Source: an uncultured Eggerthella sp. (GTDB lineage Bacteria > Actinomycetota > Coriobacteriia > Coriobacteriales > Eggerthellaceae). From it: a stretch of 64,000 nucleotides of DNA. The stretch covers positions 1-64,000 of the forward strand of contig CAJKUH010000008.1 in the NCBI GenBank assembly GCA_905203045.1, read 5' to 3'. The translations under genes were made by a program, and so were the position numbers. Shown here one piece after another: positions 40,944-49,880 of the stretch (positions are counted from its first letter, which is position 1; every line of letters begins with the position of its first letter). A model generated the notes under the pieces. That model did no database searches. It saw nothing but the letters and a program-made list of their open reading frames with translations, and was not told the DNA's origin.

Positions 40944-40949
40944 TATAGT
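40944..40949 (+). promoter_or_regulatory. -10 box of hemH (leaderless)
   Basis: TGCTATAGT, an extended -10, ends seven bases before the ATG; no ribosome site is present, so transcription should start at or one base before the start codon. Confidence 0.55.
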
Positions 40950-40956
40950 CGCAACC

Positions 40957-41961
40957 ATGAGTTTTCAGAAGGAAAAGATCGGCATCGTTTTGATGAACAC
41001 GGGGTCGCCCGATTCGCCCGAACCGCACGACATTCGCCCGTACCTGATCGAATTCCTTTCCGACCGCAACCTTATCAAGGTGCCTCCGGTGATATGGCAG
41101 CCTATCCTGCGCCTGTTCATCGCCCGAACCAGGCCCAAGAAAACCTCACCGCGCTACCAACAGATTTGGACGCCGGAGGGCTCGCCGCTCTTGGTGGAGT
41201 CGCTGGCTCAACGCGACGCCTTAAACGAGCGTCTTTCGCAAGCGGGAATCAGCGCACAGTGCGAAGTTGGCATGCGCTATGGCAATCCTACGGTTCACCA
41301 GGCGCTGGACTCGCTGGAAGCGGCAGGTTGCAAAACGGTTATCGCCTTGCCCCTGTTCCCGCAAACCGCTTTCAGCACCGTGAAAACCTGTCGGGAATAT
41401 GCTGAACAGTGCCTAGCGCAGCACCCTGCCCTTTCGCTCGACTCCGTTGTGAAGGGTTACTGCGAAAACCCCTTGTACACACAGGCACTTGCCGCCTGCG
41501 TTCAGGACGCGTGGGAATATCAGCCAGGCAGCAAGTTGCTGTTCTGCTTCCATTCCATCCCCCTTGCCGACATCGATGCGGGCGATACGTACGTAACGCA
41601 GATTGAGCAGGGGATGCAGCGCGTAACCCAGCTGCTGGGGATACCGGAAGAAGACTGGAGCATTGCCTACCATTCGCGCTTCGAAGACTCACGTGCCTGG
41701 GTTGCACCCCACCCCAAAACCACGCTTGCAAAATGGGCAGACGAAGGCGTTGGCCGCATTGCTCTGATGACGCCCGGCTTTGCCTCCGACTGCCTTGAAT
41801 CGCTCTACGATATCAAGCATGTGACCTGCGATTACTTCAAAACTCTCTGCACTCAGCATGGACGCAGAGCCGATGTGACCTACATTCCCTGCTTAAACCA
41901 TCGCAGCGACCATATCGACTTGCTGTTCGACGTGATAAGAAAAGTCATCGAAGAGCAGTAG
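40957..41961 (+). CDS. hemH: Ferrochelatase, class I (proteobacterial-like)
   Basis: A 334-residue enzyme inserting iron into porphyrin. N-terminal M-N-T-G-S-P-D-S-P, then E-F-L-S-D-R, W-x-P-I-L, and E-G-S-P-L follow the E. coli-type pattern rather than the short actinobacterial coproporphyrin form. The active-site histidine lies in F-H-S-I-P, with Y-H-S-R-F and P-G-F-A-S-D-C-L-E-S near the C-terminus. The frame extends upstream, but the ATG at 40957 is right after a -10 box. No other haem gene is in the window, so the pathway context is unknown. Horizontal origin is possible. Confidence 0.9.
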   Translation: MSFQKEKIGIVLMNTGSPDSPEPHDIRPYLIEFLSDRNLIKVPPVIWQPILRLFIARTRPKKTSPRYQQIWTPEGSPLLVESLAQRDALNERLSQAGISAQCEVGMRYGNPTVHQALDSLEAAGCKTVIALPLFPQTAFSTVKTCREYAEQCLAQHPALSLDSVVKGYCENPLYTQALAACVQDAWEYQPGSKLLFCFHSIPLADIDAGDTYVTQIEQGMQRVTQLLGIPEEDWSIAYHSRFEDSRAWVAPHPKTTLAKWADEGVGRIALMTPGFASDCLESLYDIKHVTCDYFKTLCTQHGRRADVTYIPCLNHRSDHIDLLFDVIRKVIEEQ

Positions 41962-42001
41962 CCGCGCCCGCTTGCGCACTCTACCAAACCCCATGGAAAA
42001 A

Positions 42002-42030
42002 GAAAGGCCCGCTCATAGAGCGGGCCTTCT
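42002..42030. terminator. Bidirectional terminator, hemH / uspA
   Basis: AAGGCCCGCTC / GAGCGGGCCTT between convergent genes. The T-run is better for the minus strand. Confidence 0.85.
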
Positions 42031-42054
42031 AGACTGGATTCATTCCAGATCAGG

Positions 42055-42531
42055 TTATTTGATTACAAGAACCGGCATCGGGGATTCACGCAGAACAGCG
42101 TAGGAAACAGAGCCAAGAACGCCGCGGATTGCGCCAAGGCCACGAGAGCCCATCACGATAAGGTCAGCCTTAACCTTTTCCGCATAACCAAGAATGTCAG
42201 CTGCAGGGGTGTAGCCCGGAATTACCTCGATGGTTGCCTTGTCGCCCAAGGAATCCAACGCATCGCCAATGCCTTCCTTTACCTTTTCGGTTTCTTCGGC
42301 AATGGTCTTGTTGTAAAGGGCCATGATGTCTTCAACGGAAAGCAGGTACTGTTGCGGATCGAACGAAGCGCTGTTGAAGTTTGCAGGAAGCTGGGCATTG
42401 GGATGAGTGGTTACAAACACCACATGAAGCTTTGCGGCCTCTTCGTCGCCAACGATTTCGGCAGCTTTCTTAACAGCGGCAAGCGCCTGATCGGAACCAT
42501 CATATGCAACGACAACGTTTTCGAAAACCAT
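42055..42531 (-). CDS. Universal stress protein, UspA family
   Basis: A 158-residue protein with N-terminal V-V-A-Y-D-G-S and a C-terminal ATP-binding motif G-S-R-G-L-G-A-I-R-G-V-L-G-S (G-x2-G-x8-G-S), as in the ATP-binding UspA class. AGGAGGGG lies five bases before the ATG. It stands alone in a short transcript between two terminators. The role in stress tolerance is by family only. Confidence 0.92.
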   Translation of the reverse strand: MVFENVVVAYDGSDQALAAVKKAAEIVGDEEAAKLHVVFVTTHPNAQLPANFNSASFDPQQYLLSVEDIMALYNKTIAEETEKVKEGIGDALDSLGDKATIEVIPGYTPAADILGYAEKVKADLIVMGSRGLGAIRGVLGSVSYAVLRESPMPVLVIK

Positions 42532-42581
42532 TGTTACCCCTCCTTGTCGTGTTGCTGCAGGCCCTTTTGCATCGAATAGGC

Positions 42582-42897
42582 AAGACCTGCTTTCGATGTC
42601 TTAAGCATAACACGTTCACAGGATTCCGAACAGTATTCGAATTCGCTGAATCACCAGCTCAAAGCAAATGAATTGAAAATGTTAATAATCATTGCGCAAC
42701 GCGGCGGACTCTTTAAACGTTTTGCTGCATCCCAACAGTGCACCGCCACTTGTCCCGTTTCCGCCAAACAGGCGGACCAAGCTCGTCGCACAAGGTACCC
42801 GATACGGCCCGCAGCACGCCCAAACAAGCAACCGCCTTTTGCCTTGATACACACTGCGCTCCCGCGCGCATGACAACCGCCCTCGCCGTAAAACAAG
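42582..42897. other. Intergenic region upstream of uspA
   Basis: It should hold the uspA promoter on the minus strand. AT-rich segments occur at about 42600-42690. The rest is GC-rich, with no credible gene, RNA or repeat. Confidence 0.35.
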
Positions 42898-42933
42898 CAG
42901 GGCTCCCGGTTCTTGCATAAACCAGGAGCCCTG
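42898..42933 (-). terminator. tetR gene terminator
   Basis: CAGGGCTCC-GG with CC-GGAGCCCTG, followed on the minus strand by TTGTTTT. Confidence 0.75.
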
Positions 42934-42968
42934 TAGCTAGTCGTGAAAGCCCTTTCGCGCCTACCTTG

Positions 42969-43640
42969 TTACTGCTTCAAGAAGCAGCCCGTCGATTCCA
43001 ACGGCTCAAGCGCAAGTTCCATGTTCGGGTCGGTGGTGATGGAAAGCAAATAGGTTTTGATGGCTTCATCGACCTCATGTTCGATGTCGATATCGCCTTC
43101 GAACACGCACCAGTAGAACAGCAAACCCGTGGAAGCAGCAGCAATACGCAGCATGGCCTCGTCCAAGTCGATATCATCGCGCACCAGGCCTTGTTCAATG
43201 CCTTCCTCCAAGTAATTGCGCACCGAGGCGATGATGAAGTCGTCCTTAGCGTCACGATGCAGGAAGTCGAAGAACGGGTTGTGGTTCGAGGCGTACAAGC
43301 CGGAAACGAACTCCAAGCCCATATCTTTGCAGTACTCCACGTATGCGCGATACAGAATCAGGATGCGCTCGATAGGACCGTACTGTTTGCCCTCTTCAAC
43401 TGCCTTTTCGCGATACGGCGCAAACGCATACTTCAGGTAGTAGGAGATGAGGTCTTCCTTGCCGCTGAACAGATTGTAGAAACTGCCCGTTGAAAGCCCC
43501 GCCTCGTCACAGATGTTGCGAACGGTAAGCTGCTTCATACCATCGCGGTTAACAAGCTTGATAGCGGCCTTCAACAACTTTTCACGCGTAACCTGAGCCC
43601 TTGTTTCATGTACAGAAACATACTGGTTCCGCCTTATCAT
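42969..43640 (-). CDS. TetR-family transcriptional regulator
   Basis: A 223-residue regulator. The helix-turn-helix is at about residues 15-60 (E-K-L-L-K-A-A-I-K-L, then T-V-R-N-I-C-D-E-A-G-L-S-T-G-S-F-Y-N-L-F-S-G-K-E-D-L), followed by an all-helical ligand domain. I start at 43640 with AGGGG upstream. No efflux or enzyme gene is adjacent on either side, so its target is unclear. It may control itself through the palindrome at 43730. Confidence 0.9.
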   Translation of the reverse strand: MIRRNQYVSVHETRAQVTREKLLKAAIKLVNRDGMKQLTVRNICDEAGLSTGSFYNLFSGKEDLISYYLKYAFAPYREKAVEEGKQYGPIERILILYRAYVEYCKDMGLEFVSGLYASNHNPFFDFLHRDAKDDFIIASVRNYLEEGIEQGLVRDDIDLDEAMLRIAAASTGLLFYWCVFEGDIDIEHEVDEAIKTYLLSITTDPNMELALEPLESTGCFLKQ

Positions 43641-43729
43641 GAGCAATCCCCTTTCCTGTTTTCGCATTGCTCCACACCTTATCGTATTGCGGGGAACAGT
43701 GCGGCTTTCCTGCGGCCCGTTCAGAAAAT

Positions 43730-43739
43730 GAACATGTTC
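43730..43739. promoter_or_regulatory. Palindromic operator candidate upstream of tetR
   Basis: GAACATGTTC, a perfect 10-bp palindrome about 90 bases upstream of the tetR start; it could be its own operator. Confidence 0.35.
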
Positions 43740-43818
43740 TAACGGTGTTGTACCATAAATGAAGTGCAACTACCCACATTTGATTCGAGCTTTCCGCAAG
43801 CAGCTTCCCACAGGAAAC

Positions 43819-43843
43819 AAACGGGGGCGCAAGGCCCCCGTTC
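43819..43843 (-). terminator. cysS terminator
   Basis: AACGGGGGCC / GCCCCCGTT on the minus strand then TGTTTCC, about ten bases after the cysS stop. Confidence 0.8.
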
Positions 43844-43853
43844 GAACTGATTT

Positions 43854-45353
43854 CTATGCGCGGCTTACGCGTGCGCCCTGCGGCGTGTCTTCAACCACGT
43901 AGCCCAAATCGCCCAAGCGGTCGCGCACCGCATCGGCAAGAGCGAAGTTCTTTTCCTTGCGCGCCTCCGCACGACGGGCAAGCAGCGCCTCGATAGCGCC
44001 TTCGGCCCCATCGCCCTCAAAGTCGGCAAGCTCTGCCGCCAACGCCACAACCGCAGCAGCCGACTCGTCGGATTCTTCCGTTTCCTCAACGCGAACATCA
44101 ACGCCCAGGACCGAAAGCAAGTCGGCCACCGCATCGGCACCGGCAAGCACCGTCTCAGCATCGACGGTACCCACTTTGGCATCGGCAAGCATGGTATTGG
44201 CTTCGCCCACGAAGCCGAATACCGCGCCCAGGGCACCTGCCGTGTTGAAGTCGTCGTCCATTGCCTCGATGAACGAATCGCACATGGCATCCATCGCCGT
44301 ACGGTACGCCGCCGCATCAAAGCCCTGCGTCTCGGGCTCGGGGTTCGCGCACAGCCATTCGGTGTTCTTCACGAAGTTCGTAATGCGACCCAACGCCGTT
44401 TCCGCTTCGCCCAAGCGCTCGTCGGAGAAATCCAAGGGGCTGCGGTAGTGCGTTTGCAACATCAGCATGCGCAGCACACGCGCGTCGGTGGTTTTCAGGA
44501 TGTCACGCAGCAGAAGGAAGTTGCCCAACGATTTGGACATCTTCTCGTGGTTGATCTGCAACATGCCGCCATGCATCCAGTAGTTCGAGAAGGTGCAGCC
44601 AAACGCCGCTTCCGACTGCGCACGTTCGTTTTCATGATGAGGGAATGCCAAGTCAGCACCGCCACCGTGGATATCGAACGGCAGGCCCAGGTACTTCTTC
44701 GACATGGCCGAGCACTCGATGTGCCAACCGGGGCGGCCCTTGCCCCACGGGGAATCCCACGAAGGCTCGCCGGGCTTAGCCGCTTTCCACAACGCGAAGT
44801 CGAGCGGATCGCGCTTGCGGTCTTCCAAGCCCTGGCCGTCGGCACGCAGCTCGCGATGGCCCGATTCCATTTCATCGATGTTGCGGCCGGAAAGCTCGCC
44901 ATAGCCTTTGTACGAGCGAACAGCGAAGTACACGTCGCCTTCCACCTCATAGGCATGACCGCCTTCTATGAGCTTTTCCACCAACGCAATCATCTCGTCG
45001 ATTTCCTCGGTGGCGCGGGGGCGCACATCAGGGTCCATAACGCCGGCTGCGCGCATGTCGTCGATGAACGCCTGCGCGTATTCGGCAGCCACCTCCGCGG
45101 CACTGCGTCCTTCTTCGTTCGCCTTCTTGATGATCTTGTCGTCGACGTCGGTGATGTTCTGCACGAACTTCACATCGAAGCCGCGCCAAATAAGGTAGCG
45201 GCGAATGGTGTCGAAGGAAATGAACGTGCGTGCGTTGCCGATATGGATGTAGTTGTACACCGTGGGACCGCACACGTACATGTTCACCTTGCCGTCGTTG
45301 ACCGGGACGAAGGGACGCTTTTCGCGTGCTTTGGTGTCGTAAATCTTGATCAT
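43854..45353 (-). CDS. cysS: Cysteinyl-tRNA synthetase
   Basis: A 499-residue class I synthetase. H-I-G-N-A replaces the HIGH box and H-E-K-M-S-K-S-L-G-N is the KMSKS loop; zinc ligands occur in the C-G-P-T-V and later C-S/H-H-E positions. An acidic/Ala-rich insertion of some 30 residues (about 410-445) lies before the tRNA-binding helices. AAGGAG precedes the ATG. It is the last gene of the clpC-ispD-ispF-cysS group, an order also known in part from Gram-positive genomes. Confidence 0.95.
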   Translation of the reverse strand: MIKIYDTKAREKRPFVPVNDGKVNMYVCGPTVYNYIHIGNARTFISFDTIRRYLIWRGFDVKFVQNITDVDDKIIKKANEEGRSAAEVAAEYAQAFIDDMRAAGVMDPDVRPRATEEIDEMIALVEKLIEGGHAYEVEGDVYFAVRSYKGYGELSGRNIDEMESGHRELRADGQGLEDRKRDPLDFALWKAAKPGEPSWDSPWGKGRPGWHIECSAMSKKYLGLPFDIHGGGADLAFPHHENERAQSEAAFGCTFSNYWMHGGMLQINHEKMSKSLGNFLLLRDILKTTDARVLRMLMLQTHYRSPLDFSDERLGEAETALGRITNFVKNTEWLCANPEPETQGFDAAAYRTAMDAMCDSFIEAMDDDFNTAGALGAVFGFVGEANTMLADAKVGTVDAETVLAGADAVADLLSVLGVDVRVEETEESDESAAAVVALAAELADFEGDGAEGAIEALLARRAEARKEKNFALADAVRDRLGDLGYVVEDTPQGARVSRA

Positions 45354-45429
45354 GCGATCTCCTTGAAACAGCGAAGCGCGCCAGGATGCGGCGCGCGGAT
45401 CATACCAACCGAAGGGCCCTTATGCGGGC

Positions 45430-45939
45430 TTAGCTACATCGGCAAACCAATGCCACCGCTTGCGCGGATATTCCCTCTTCACGGCCCTCGAAGCCCAAAT
45501 GCTCGGTCGTGGTTGCCTTCACACCCAGGTTTTCGACGGGAACGCCGCACGCTTTCGCGAGGTTTTCGCGCATCTGGTCGCGATAGGGGGAAAGCTTCGG
45601 TGCCTGCGCGGCAATAACGCAGTCGATGTCCACGATGGAAAAGCCCTGTTCGCGAACAAGGTTCGCCACGGCAGCCAGGAGCTTCAGGGAATCGGCACCT
45701 TCATAGGCTGGGTCGGTATCGGGGAACAGCTTGCCGATATCACCGCCGCGAATGGCACCCAAAAGGGCATCGGCTACGGCATGGGCCAGGACGTCGGCAT
45801 CAGAATGACCCAAAAGCCCCTGATGATGGGGAATCTCCACACCACCTAAAATCAACTTGCGGTTGGGCGCGAACGCATGCACGTCCATGCCCAGCCCCAC
45901 GCGCATCGCGGCAGGGGAAACGTGGTTCTGCTCGGTCAC
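45430..45939 (-). CDS. ispF: 2-C-methyl-D-erythritol 2,4-cyclodiphosphate synthase
   Basis: A 169-residue MEP pathway enzyme. The metal ligands D-V-H-A-F and the later H-S-D-A-D-V-L are present, as is the T-T-E-x-L-G-F-x-G-R-x-E-G-I-x-A C-terminal pattern. GTG 45939 follows the ispD stop by about seven bases, with GAGAGGAG upstream overlapping the ispD end, so coupling is likely. It catalyses the step after IspE, encoded at 35747. Confidence 0.95.
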   Translation of the reverse strand: MTEQNHVSPAAMRVGLGMDVHAFAPNRKLILGGVEIPHHQGLLGHSDADVLAHAVADALLGAIRGGDIGKLFPDTDPAYEGADSLKLLAAVANLVREQGFSIVDIDCVIAAQAPKLSPYRDQMRENLAKACGVPVENLGVKATTTEHLGFEGREEGISAQAVALVCRCS

Positions 45940-45946
45940 TGCGGGG

Positions 45947-46789
45947 TTACTCCTCTCGGCGATCTTCGATTGCCGCGCGGACTGCTGCGGAAATGATCAG
46001 GTAATCTTCGGGAACGGTGAGCTTGATGTTGTCGCGCTTGCCTTCCACCATGAGCACGCGCCCGCCCAAACGCTCGATAAGCGAAGAGTCGTCGGTACCC
46101 ACAAAGCCGTCGGACAGGGCCGAAGCATGGGCGCGGCGGTAAATGCCGGCGCGGAAAATCTGCGGGGTTTGCGCATTCCAGAACACGGAACGGTCGGGCG
46201 TGCCCACCACAACGCCGTTTTCAACAACCTTCAACGTGTCGATGGAGGGGTGCCCCACCAACGCGCCATCGCAGTCGATGTTGCCCTTGATGGTGCTGAT
46301 AGTGTGCTCGATCAGCTCTTTGGTGATAAGGGGACGTGCGCCGTCATGCAGCATGACGAACTCGTATTCCTCGGGCACCAGTTCCAAGCCCGAGAAAGCA
46401 GATTCCTGGCGAATGGAACCCGCCGGCGCCATAACGATGGGCGTCACAAACGGGAACGGGTCGATTGCCGTGGCAAGGTATTCGCTCATGCGATCCTCGG
46501 GGCACACGATAACGATAAGGCCCACGTCGCCCACGGCGTCGAACACTTCAGCGGAACGGGTGAGAATGGGCTTGCCGGCGATTTCAACCAGCTGCTTGCC
46601 GCCTTCGTGGCCGAAGCGCTCGCCACTGCCGCCCGCCAGGATGATGGCGGCAGTTTTGGGGTTCTTATCGACGACACCCTCAAGGCGGGGTTCCGCCTTG
46701 AGGGCATCGAAATTCACATCGTCGAACATGGCCATGGCGTGCTCAAGCACGGAAGGGGCAAAAATCGGATCGATGGTTTTATCAGTCAT
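45947..46789 (-). CDS. ispD: 2-C-methyl-D-erythritol 4-phosphate cytidylyltransferase
   Basis: A 280-residue MEP enzyme. The nucleotidyltransferase motif A-I-I-L-A-G-G-S-G-E-R-F-G is at about residues 48-60, so the N-terminus is some 45 residues longer than in E. coli. The D-G-A-R-P-L and A-Q-T-P-Q-x-F motifs are also present. The extension (M-T-D-K-T-I-D-P-I-F-A-P) is helical and its purpose unknown. It lies between clpC and ispF. Confidence 0.94.
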   Translation of the reverse strand: MTDKTIDPIFAPSVLEHAMAMFDDVNFDALKAEPRLEGVVDKNPKTAAIILAGGSGERFGHEGGKQLVEIAGKPILTRSAEVFDAVGDVGLIVIVCPEDRMSEYLATAIDPFPFVTPIVMAPAGSIRQESAFSGLELVPEEYEFVMLHDGARPLITKELIEHTISTIKGNIDCDGALVGHPSIDTLKVVENGVVVGTPDRSVFWNAQTPQIFRAGIYRRAHASALSDGFVGTDDSSLIERLGGRVLMVEGKRDNIKLTVPEDYLIISAAVRAAIEDRREE

Positions 46790-46846
46790 GACAGCTCCTG
46801 TACACCTGGTGCGGAATCAGAGCCGCAGCGCTGGTGCACGTCGGGC

Positions 46847-49417
46847 TCAGTCGGCTGCCTGGCCTCCTGCGGAAGAGCCGCCGCGCGAGGAAAGCCCCGC
46901 GTGACCAAGATCATAGCCGGCAAGAAGCAATTCAGCCTCGGCAGCTATGGTATCACGCTTGCGCGGTGCCGGGATAGAGCCGGTGCCCGCGTTGAACACG
47001 AGTTTGCCATCTTCCACATCCACGTCGATAACCGAGCCGCTGGTCCAACGACCTTCCAGGATCTGCTCGGAAAGCGGATCCTCGATAAGGCGCTGGATGG
47101 CGCGACGCAGCGGACGGGCGCCGAAGGAAAGGTCGGTGCCTTCCTTGGCAACGAAGCGCGCTGCTTCGGGCGTCAGGTTGATGGTCATGTTCTGCTCGAT
47201 CAGGCGCTCGCGCAAATCGGCAACCATCAGGTCGACGATCTTCACGATCTCTTCCTCGGTCAGGCTCTTGAACACGATGATCTCGTCGATGCGGTTCAGG
47301 AACTCGGGGCGGAAGAGCTTCTTCACCTCGCCCATTACGCGCTGCTTCATTTCCTTGTCGTCCATGCCGCCGTTGGCGTTGGACGTGAAGCCCAAAGGCG
47401 CGCTGGTGGTGATTTCACGTGCGCCGACGTTCGAGGTCATGATGATAACCGTGTTGCGGAAATCAACCACGCGTCCCTGCGAGTCGGTAAGGCGACCTTC
47501 CTCCAGGATTTGAAGCAGGATGTTGAACACATCGGGGTGCGCCTTCTCGATTTCGTCGAACAGCACAACCGAGTACGGACGCTGACGCACTGCCGTGGTA
47601 AGCTGACCGCCCTCGTCGTAGCCCACATATCCCGGAGGCGAGCCAACCAGGCGCGAAACCGAGTGCTTTTCCATGTACTCGGACATGTCGAAGGAGATAA
47701 GCGCATCCTCGGAATTGAAGAGGAATTCCGCCAACGCCTTCGATAGCTCGGTTTTGCCCACGCCCGAAGGGCCCAGGAAGATGAACGAGCCAGCAGGACG
47801 CTTCGGGTCTTTCAGGCCCGAACGCGAACGACGGATGGCCTTGGAAAGCGCGGTTACCGCTTCGTCCTGGCCGATTACGCGCTCGTGCAGCACCTGTTCC
47901 ATGCGCAACAGCTTTTCGGTTTCGGCCTCGGTGAGGTTGGAAACGGGCACGCCCGTGGTCATGGAAACCACGTCGGCTACGTCTTCTACCGATACCTCGT
48001 GCACGGCGTTGCTGTTCTTTTCCTCCCAGGCCTTCTGCGCCTCGTCGCGCTTGTTCTGCAGCTCGACTTCCTTTTCATGCAGGGTGTCGGCGCGCTTGAA
48101 GTCCTGCTTGGCGATGGCGTCGTCTTTCTGGTTGCGAACGCTGCGCAGCTCGTCGGCGATCTTCTGCACCTCTTCGGGCAGCACCATATTGCGGATGCGC
48201 ATGCGGGCACCGGCTTCGTCGAGCACGTCGATGGCCTTGTCGGGCAGGAAGCGGTCCTGGATGTAGCGGTCGGAAAGGCTTACGGCAGCGTGCAGCGCTT
48301 CGTCGGTGAAGTGCACATGATGGTGTGCCTCGTAGCGATCGCGCAGGCCTTCCAGGATGCGCACTGCCTGCTCTTCGCTCGGCTCCTTCACCAACACGGT
48401 TTGGAAGCGGCGCTCGAAAGCGGAGTCCTTTTCCAGGTGCTTGCGGTACTCGTCGAGCGTGGTTGCGCCGATGATTTGGATTTCGCCACGGGACAGCGGC
48501 GGCTTCAGGATGGCAGCGGCGTCGATAGAGCCTTCTGCCGCGCCGGCGCCGATGAGCGTGTGCAGCTCGTCGATGAACAGGATGATGTCGCCCGCCTGCT
48601 CAACTTCCTTGATGCACTTCTTCAGGCGCTCTTCGAATTCGCCACGGTACTTCGAGCCGGCAACCAACGCCGAAACATCGAGCGTCACGATGCGCATGTT
48701 GCGGATGATGTCGGGTACCTGATCGGCCACGATAAGCTGCGCCAGGCCTTCGGCGATGGCGGTTTTGCCCACGCCCGGTTCGCCGATAAGCAGCGGGTTG
48801 TTCTTCTGGCGGCGGGAAAGGATCTGCATCACGCGCTCGATTTCGCCCGCACGGCCGATAACCGGGTCGAGTTTGCCGTCCTTTGCCTTCTTGGTAAGGT
48901 CGGTGCCGAATTCCTTCAGCATGCTATCCGATGCGTTTGAGCTGGGGTCGAAGTTGGTAGCGCCTGCGAACACCGCTGACTGGCCCACCATATCGTTCAG
49001 GGAAGAGCGAATAGCATCGCCTTCCACGCCCATGTTGCGCAGCACGTCGATAGCCGTGCCTTCGCCTTCGCGCACAATGCCCAACAGCAGATGCTCGGTA
49101 GAGATGTAGCTCTTCCCCATCTGCATGGCTTCGCGCAGCGAGTTTTCCAGCACGCGCTTCACGCGCGGGGTGAAGCTCAAGTGACCCGACACATCGGCGG
49201 TGTCGTCGCCCTTCACCAGCTGGCGCACGCATTCCAGGGCAGCATCGTAGGTAACGCCCAAATGGTCGAGCGTCTGCGCCGCCAACCCATCCTTTTCCTT
49301 CAGCAAGGCCAGAAGCACGTGCTCGGTGCCCACGTAAGGCTGGTGCAACGCACGCGCCTCTTCCTGGGCAAGCACCAGCACCTTCCTGGCCTTGTCGGTA
49401 AACTTGTCGAAGGACAT
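46847..49417 (-). CDS. clpC: Clp protease ATP-binding subunit ClpC
   Basis: An 856-residue AAA+ unfoldase. The two N-terminal Clp repeats (about 1-145) are followed by the first AAA domain (Walker A G-E-P-G-V-G-K-T-A), a UVR-type middle region (about 420-470) and the second AAA domain (G-P-S-G-V-G-K-T-E), with the V-G-S-P-P-G-Y-V-G-Y substrate loop. The C-terminus ends in a Gly/Ser-rich tail. It partners with ClpP, not encoded here. GAGGC lies before the ATG. A CIRCE sequence upstream implies HrcA control. Confidence 0.95.
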   Translation of the reverse strand: MSFDKFTDKARKVLVLAQEEARALHQPYVGTEHVLLALLKEKDGLAAQTLDHLGVTYDAALECVRQLVKGDDTADVSGHLSFTPRVKRVLENSLREAMQMGKSYISTEHLLLGIVREGEGTAIDVLRNMGVEGDAIRSSLNDMVGQSAVFAGATNFDPSSNASDSMLKEFGTDLTKKAKDGKLDPVIGRAGEIERVMQILSRRQKNNPLLIGEPGVGKTAIAEGLAQLIVADQVPDIIRNMRIVTLDVSALVAGSKYRGEFEERLKKCIKEVEQAGDIILFIDELHTLIGAGAAEGSIDAAAILKPPLSRGEIQIIGATTLDEYRKHLEKDSAFERRFQTVLVKEPSEEQAVRILEGLRDRYEAHHHVHFTDEALHAAVSLSDRYIQDRFLPDKAIDVLDEAGARMRIRNMVLPEEVQKIADELRSVRNQKDDAIAKQDFKRADTLHEKEVELQNKRDEAQKAWEEKNSNAVHEVSVEDVADVVSMTTGVPVSNLTEAETEKLLRMEQVLHERVIGQDEAVTALSKAIRRSRSGLKDPKRPAGSFIFLGPSGVGKTELSKALAEFLFNSEDALISFDMSEYMEKHSVSRLVGSPPGYVGYDEGGQLTTAVRQRPYSVVLFDEIEKAHPDVFNILLQILEEGRLTDSQGRVVDFRNTVIIMTSNVGAREITTSAPLGFTSNANGGMDDKEMKQRVMGEVKKLFRPEFLNRIDEIIVFKSLTEEEIVKIVDLMVADLRERLIEQNMTINLTPEAARFVAKEGTDLSFGARPLRRAIQRLIEDPLSEQILEGRWTSGSVIDVDVEDGKLVFNAGTGSIPAPRKRDTIAAEAELLLAGYDLGHAGLSSRGGSSAGGQAAD

Positions 49418-49461
49418 ATAAGCCTCGATTCTCTCGGCAAGTAGTCTGATTCTCGATTATG

Positions 49462-49488
49462 CTAGCACTCAAATAACCTGAGTGCTAA
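49462..49488 (-). promoter_or_regulatory. CIRCE operator (HrcA binding site) upstream of clpC
   Basis: TTAGCACTC-N9-GAGTGCTAG on the minus strand, one mismatch from the canonical CIRCE, 45 bases before clpC. Confidence 0.9.
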
Positions 49489-49549
49489 CCCGTTAACAAT
49501 CTGTAGCCAGAATGAACTTTCAAGCAGAATGTTTTCTAGGGTAAACGAA

Positions 49550-49573
49550 AAAGGCACTCCTAAAGAGCGCCTT
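49550..49573 (-). terminator. Terminator of the greA-lysS transcript
   Basis: AAGGCGCTC / GAGTGCCTT then TTTTCG on the minus strand. It places element C in the lysS 3' untranslated region. Confidence 0.75.
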
Positions 49574-49645
49574 TACTGAACCCCCATTTTCAAATGAAGC
49601 TGCACGTGCCTGCAAAACCTAGCCGAACAATCGCGTCATCAATGC

Positions 49646-49764
49646 ATAACAGCGAGCGTGTCCCTGGCGAGTGCAGATGGTGGGAAAACGGGCGCTAGGC
49701 GTGCTCTGCACGTCAAGCCCATTTGGACCGCCAGCTGTGCCGCCAGGGGTACACGCAGCGTCAT
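49646..49764 (-). repeat. Composite inverted-repeat element, copy C (119 bp)
   Basis: On the minus strand it starts ATGACGCTGCGTGTACCCCT and ends in the complement (CGCCAGGGACACGCTCGCTG). The arm sequence differs from A and B, but its partner has changed to match. It shares GGCACAGCTGGCGGTCCAA with A and the hairpin CGTGC-AGA-GCACG. Its companion hairpin is 16 bases upstream at 49781. Confidence 0.75.
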
Positions 49765-49780
49765 CGCGTCTCATGTGAGA

Positions 49781-49807
49781 GTTGCGTTGTTCGTAGAACA
49801 ACGCAAC
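49781..49807 (-). other. Hairpin, first module of composite element C
   Basis: GTTGCGTTGTTC / GAACAACGCAAC, a perfect 12-bp stem with a three-base loop. A separate stem (CCCCGCC/GGCGGGG) lies between it and lysS. Confidence 0.7.
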
Positions 49808-49880
49808 TACCTGCTTCCCCGCCGCGAGGCGGGGTGCTGCTGTTCCGCAGGAATCCCGCAATACTTACTCAGCTGAAACC

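Noticed and set aside
39390..41405. Plus-strand frame of 671 codons running into hemH
   Set aside because: Antisense to the ABC-F gene and out of frame with hemH; no domain visible.
45857..47746. Long plus-strand frame of 629 codons
   Set aside because: Antisense to ispD and clpC, whose proteins are unmistakable; the frame is a GC-rich shadow with an Arg/His-rich, unstructured translation.
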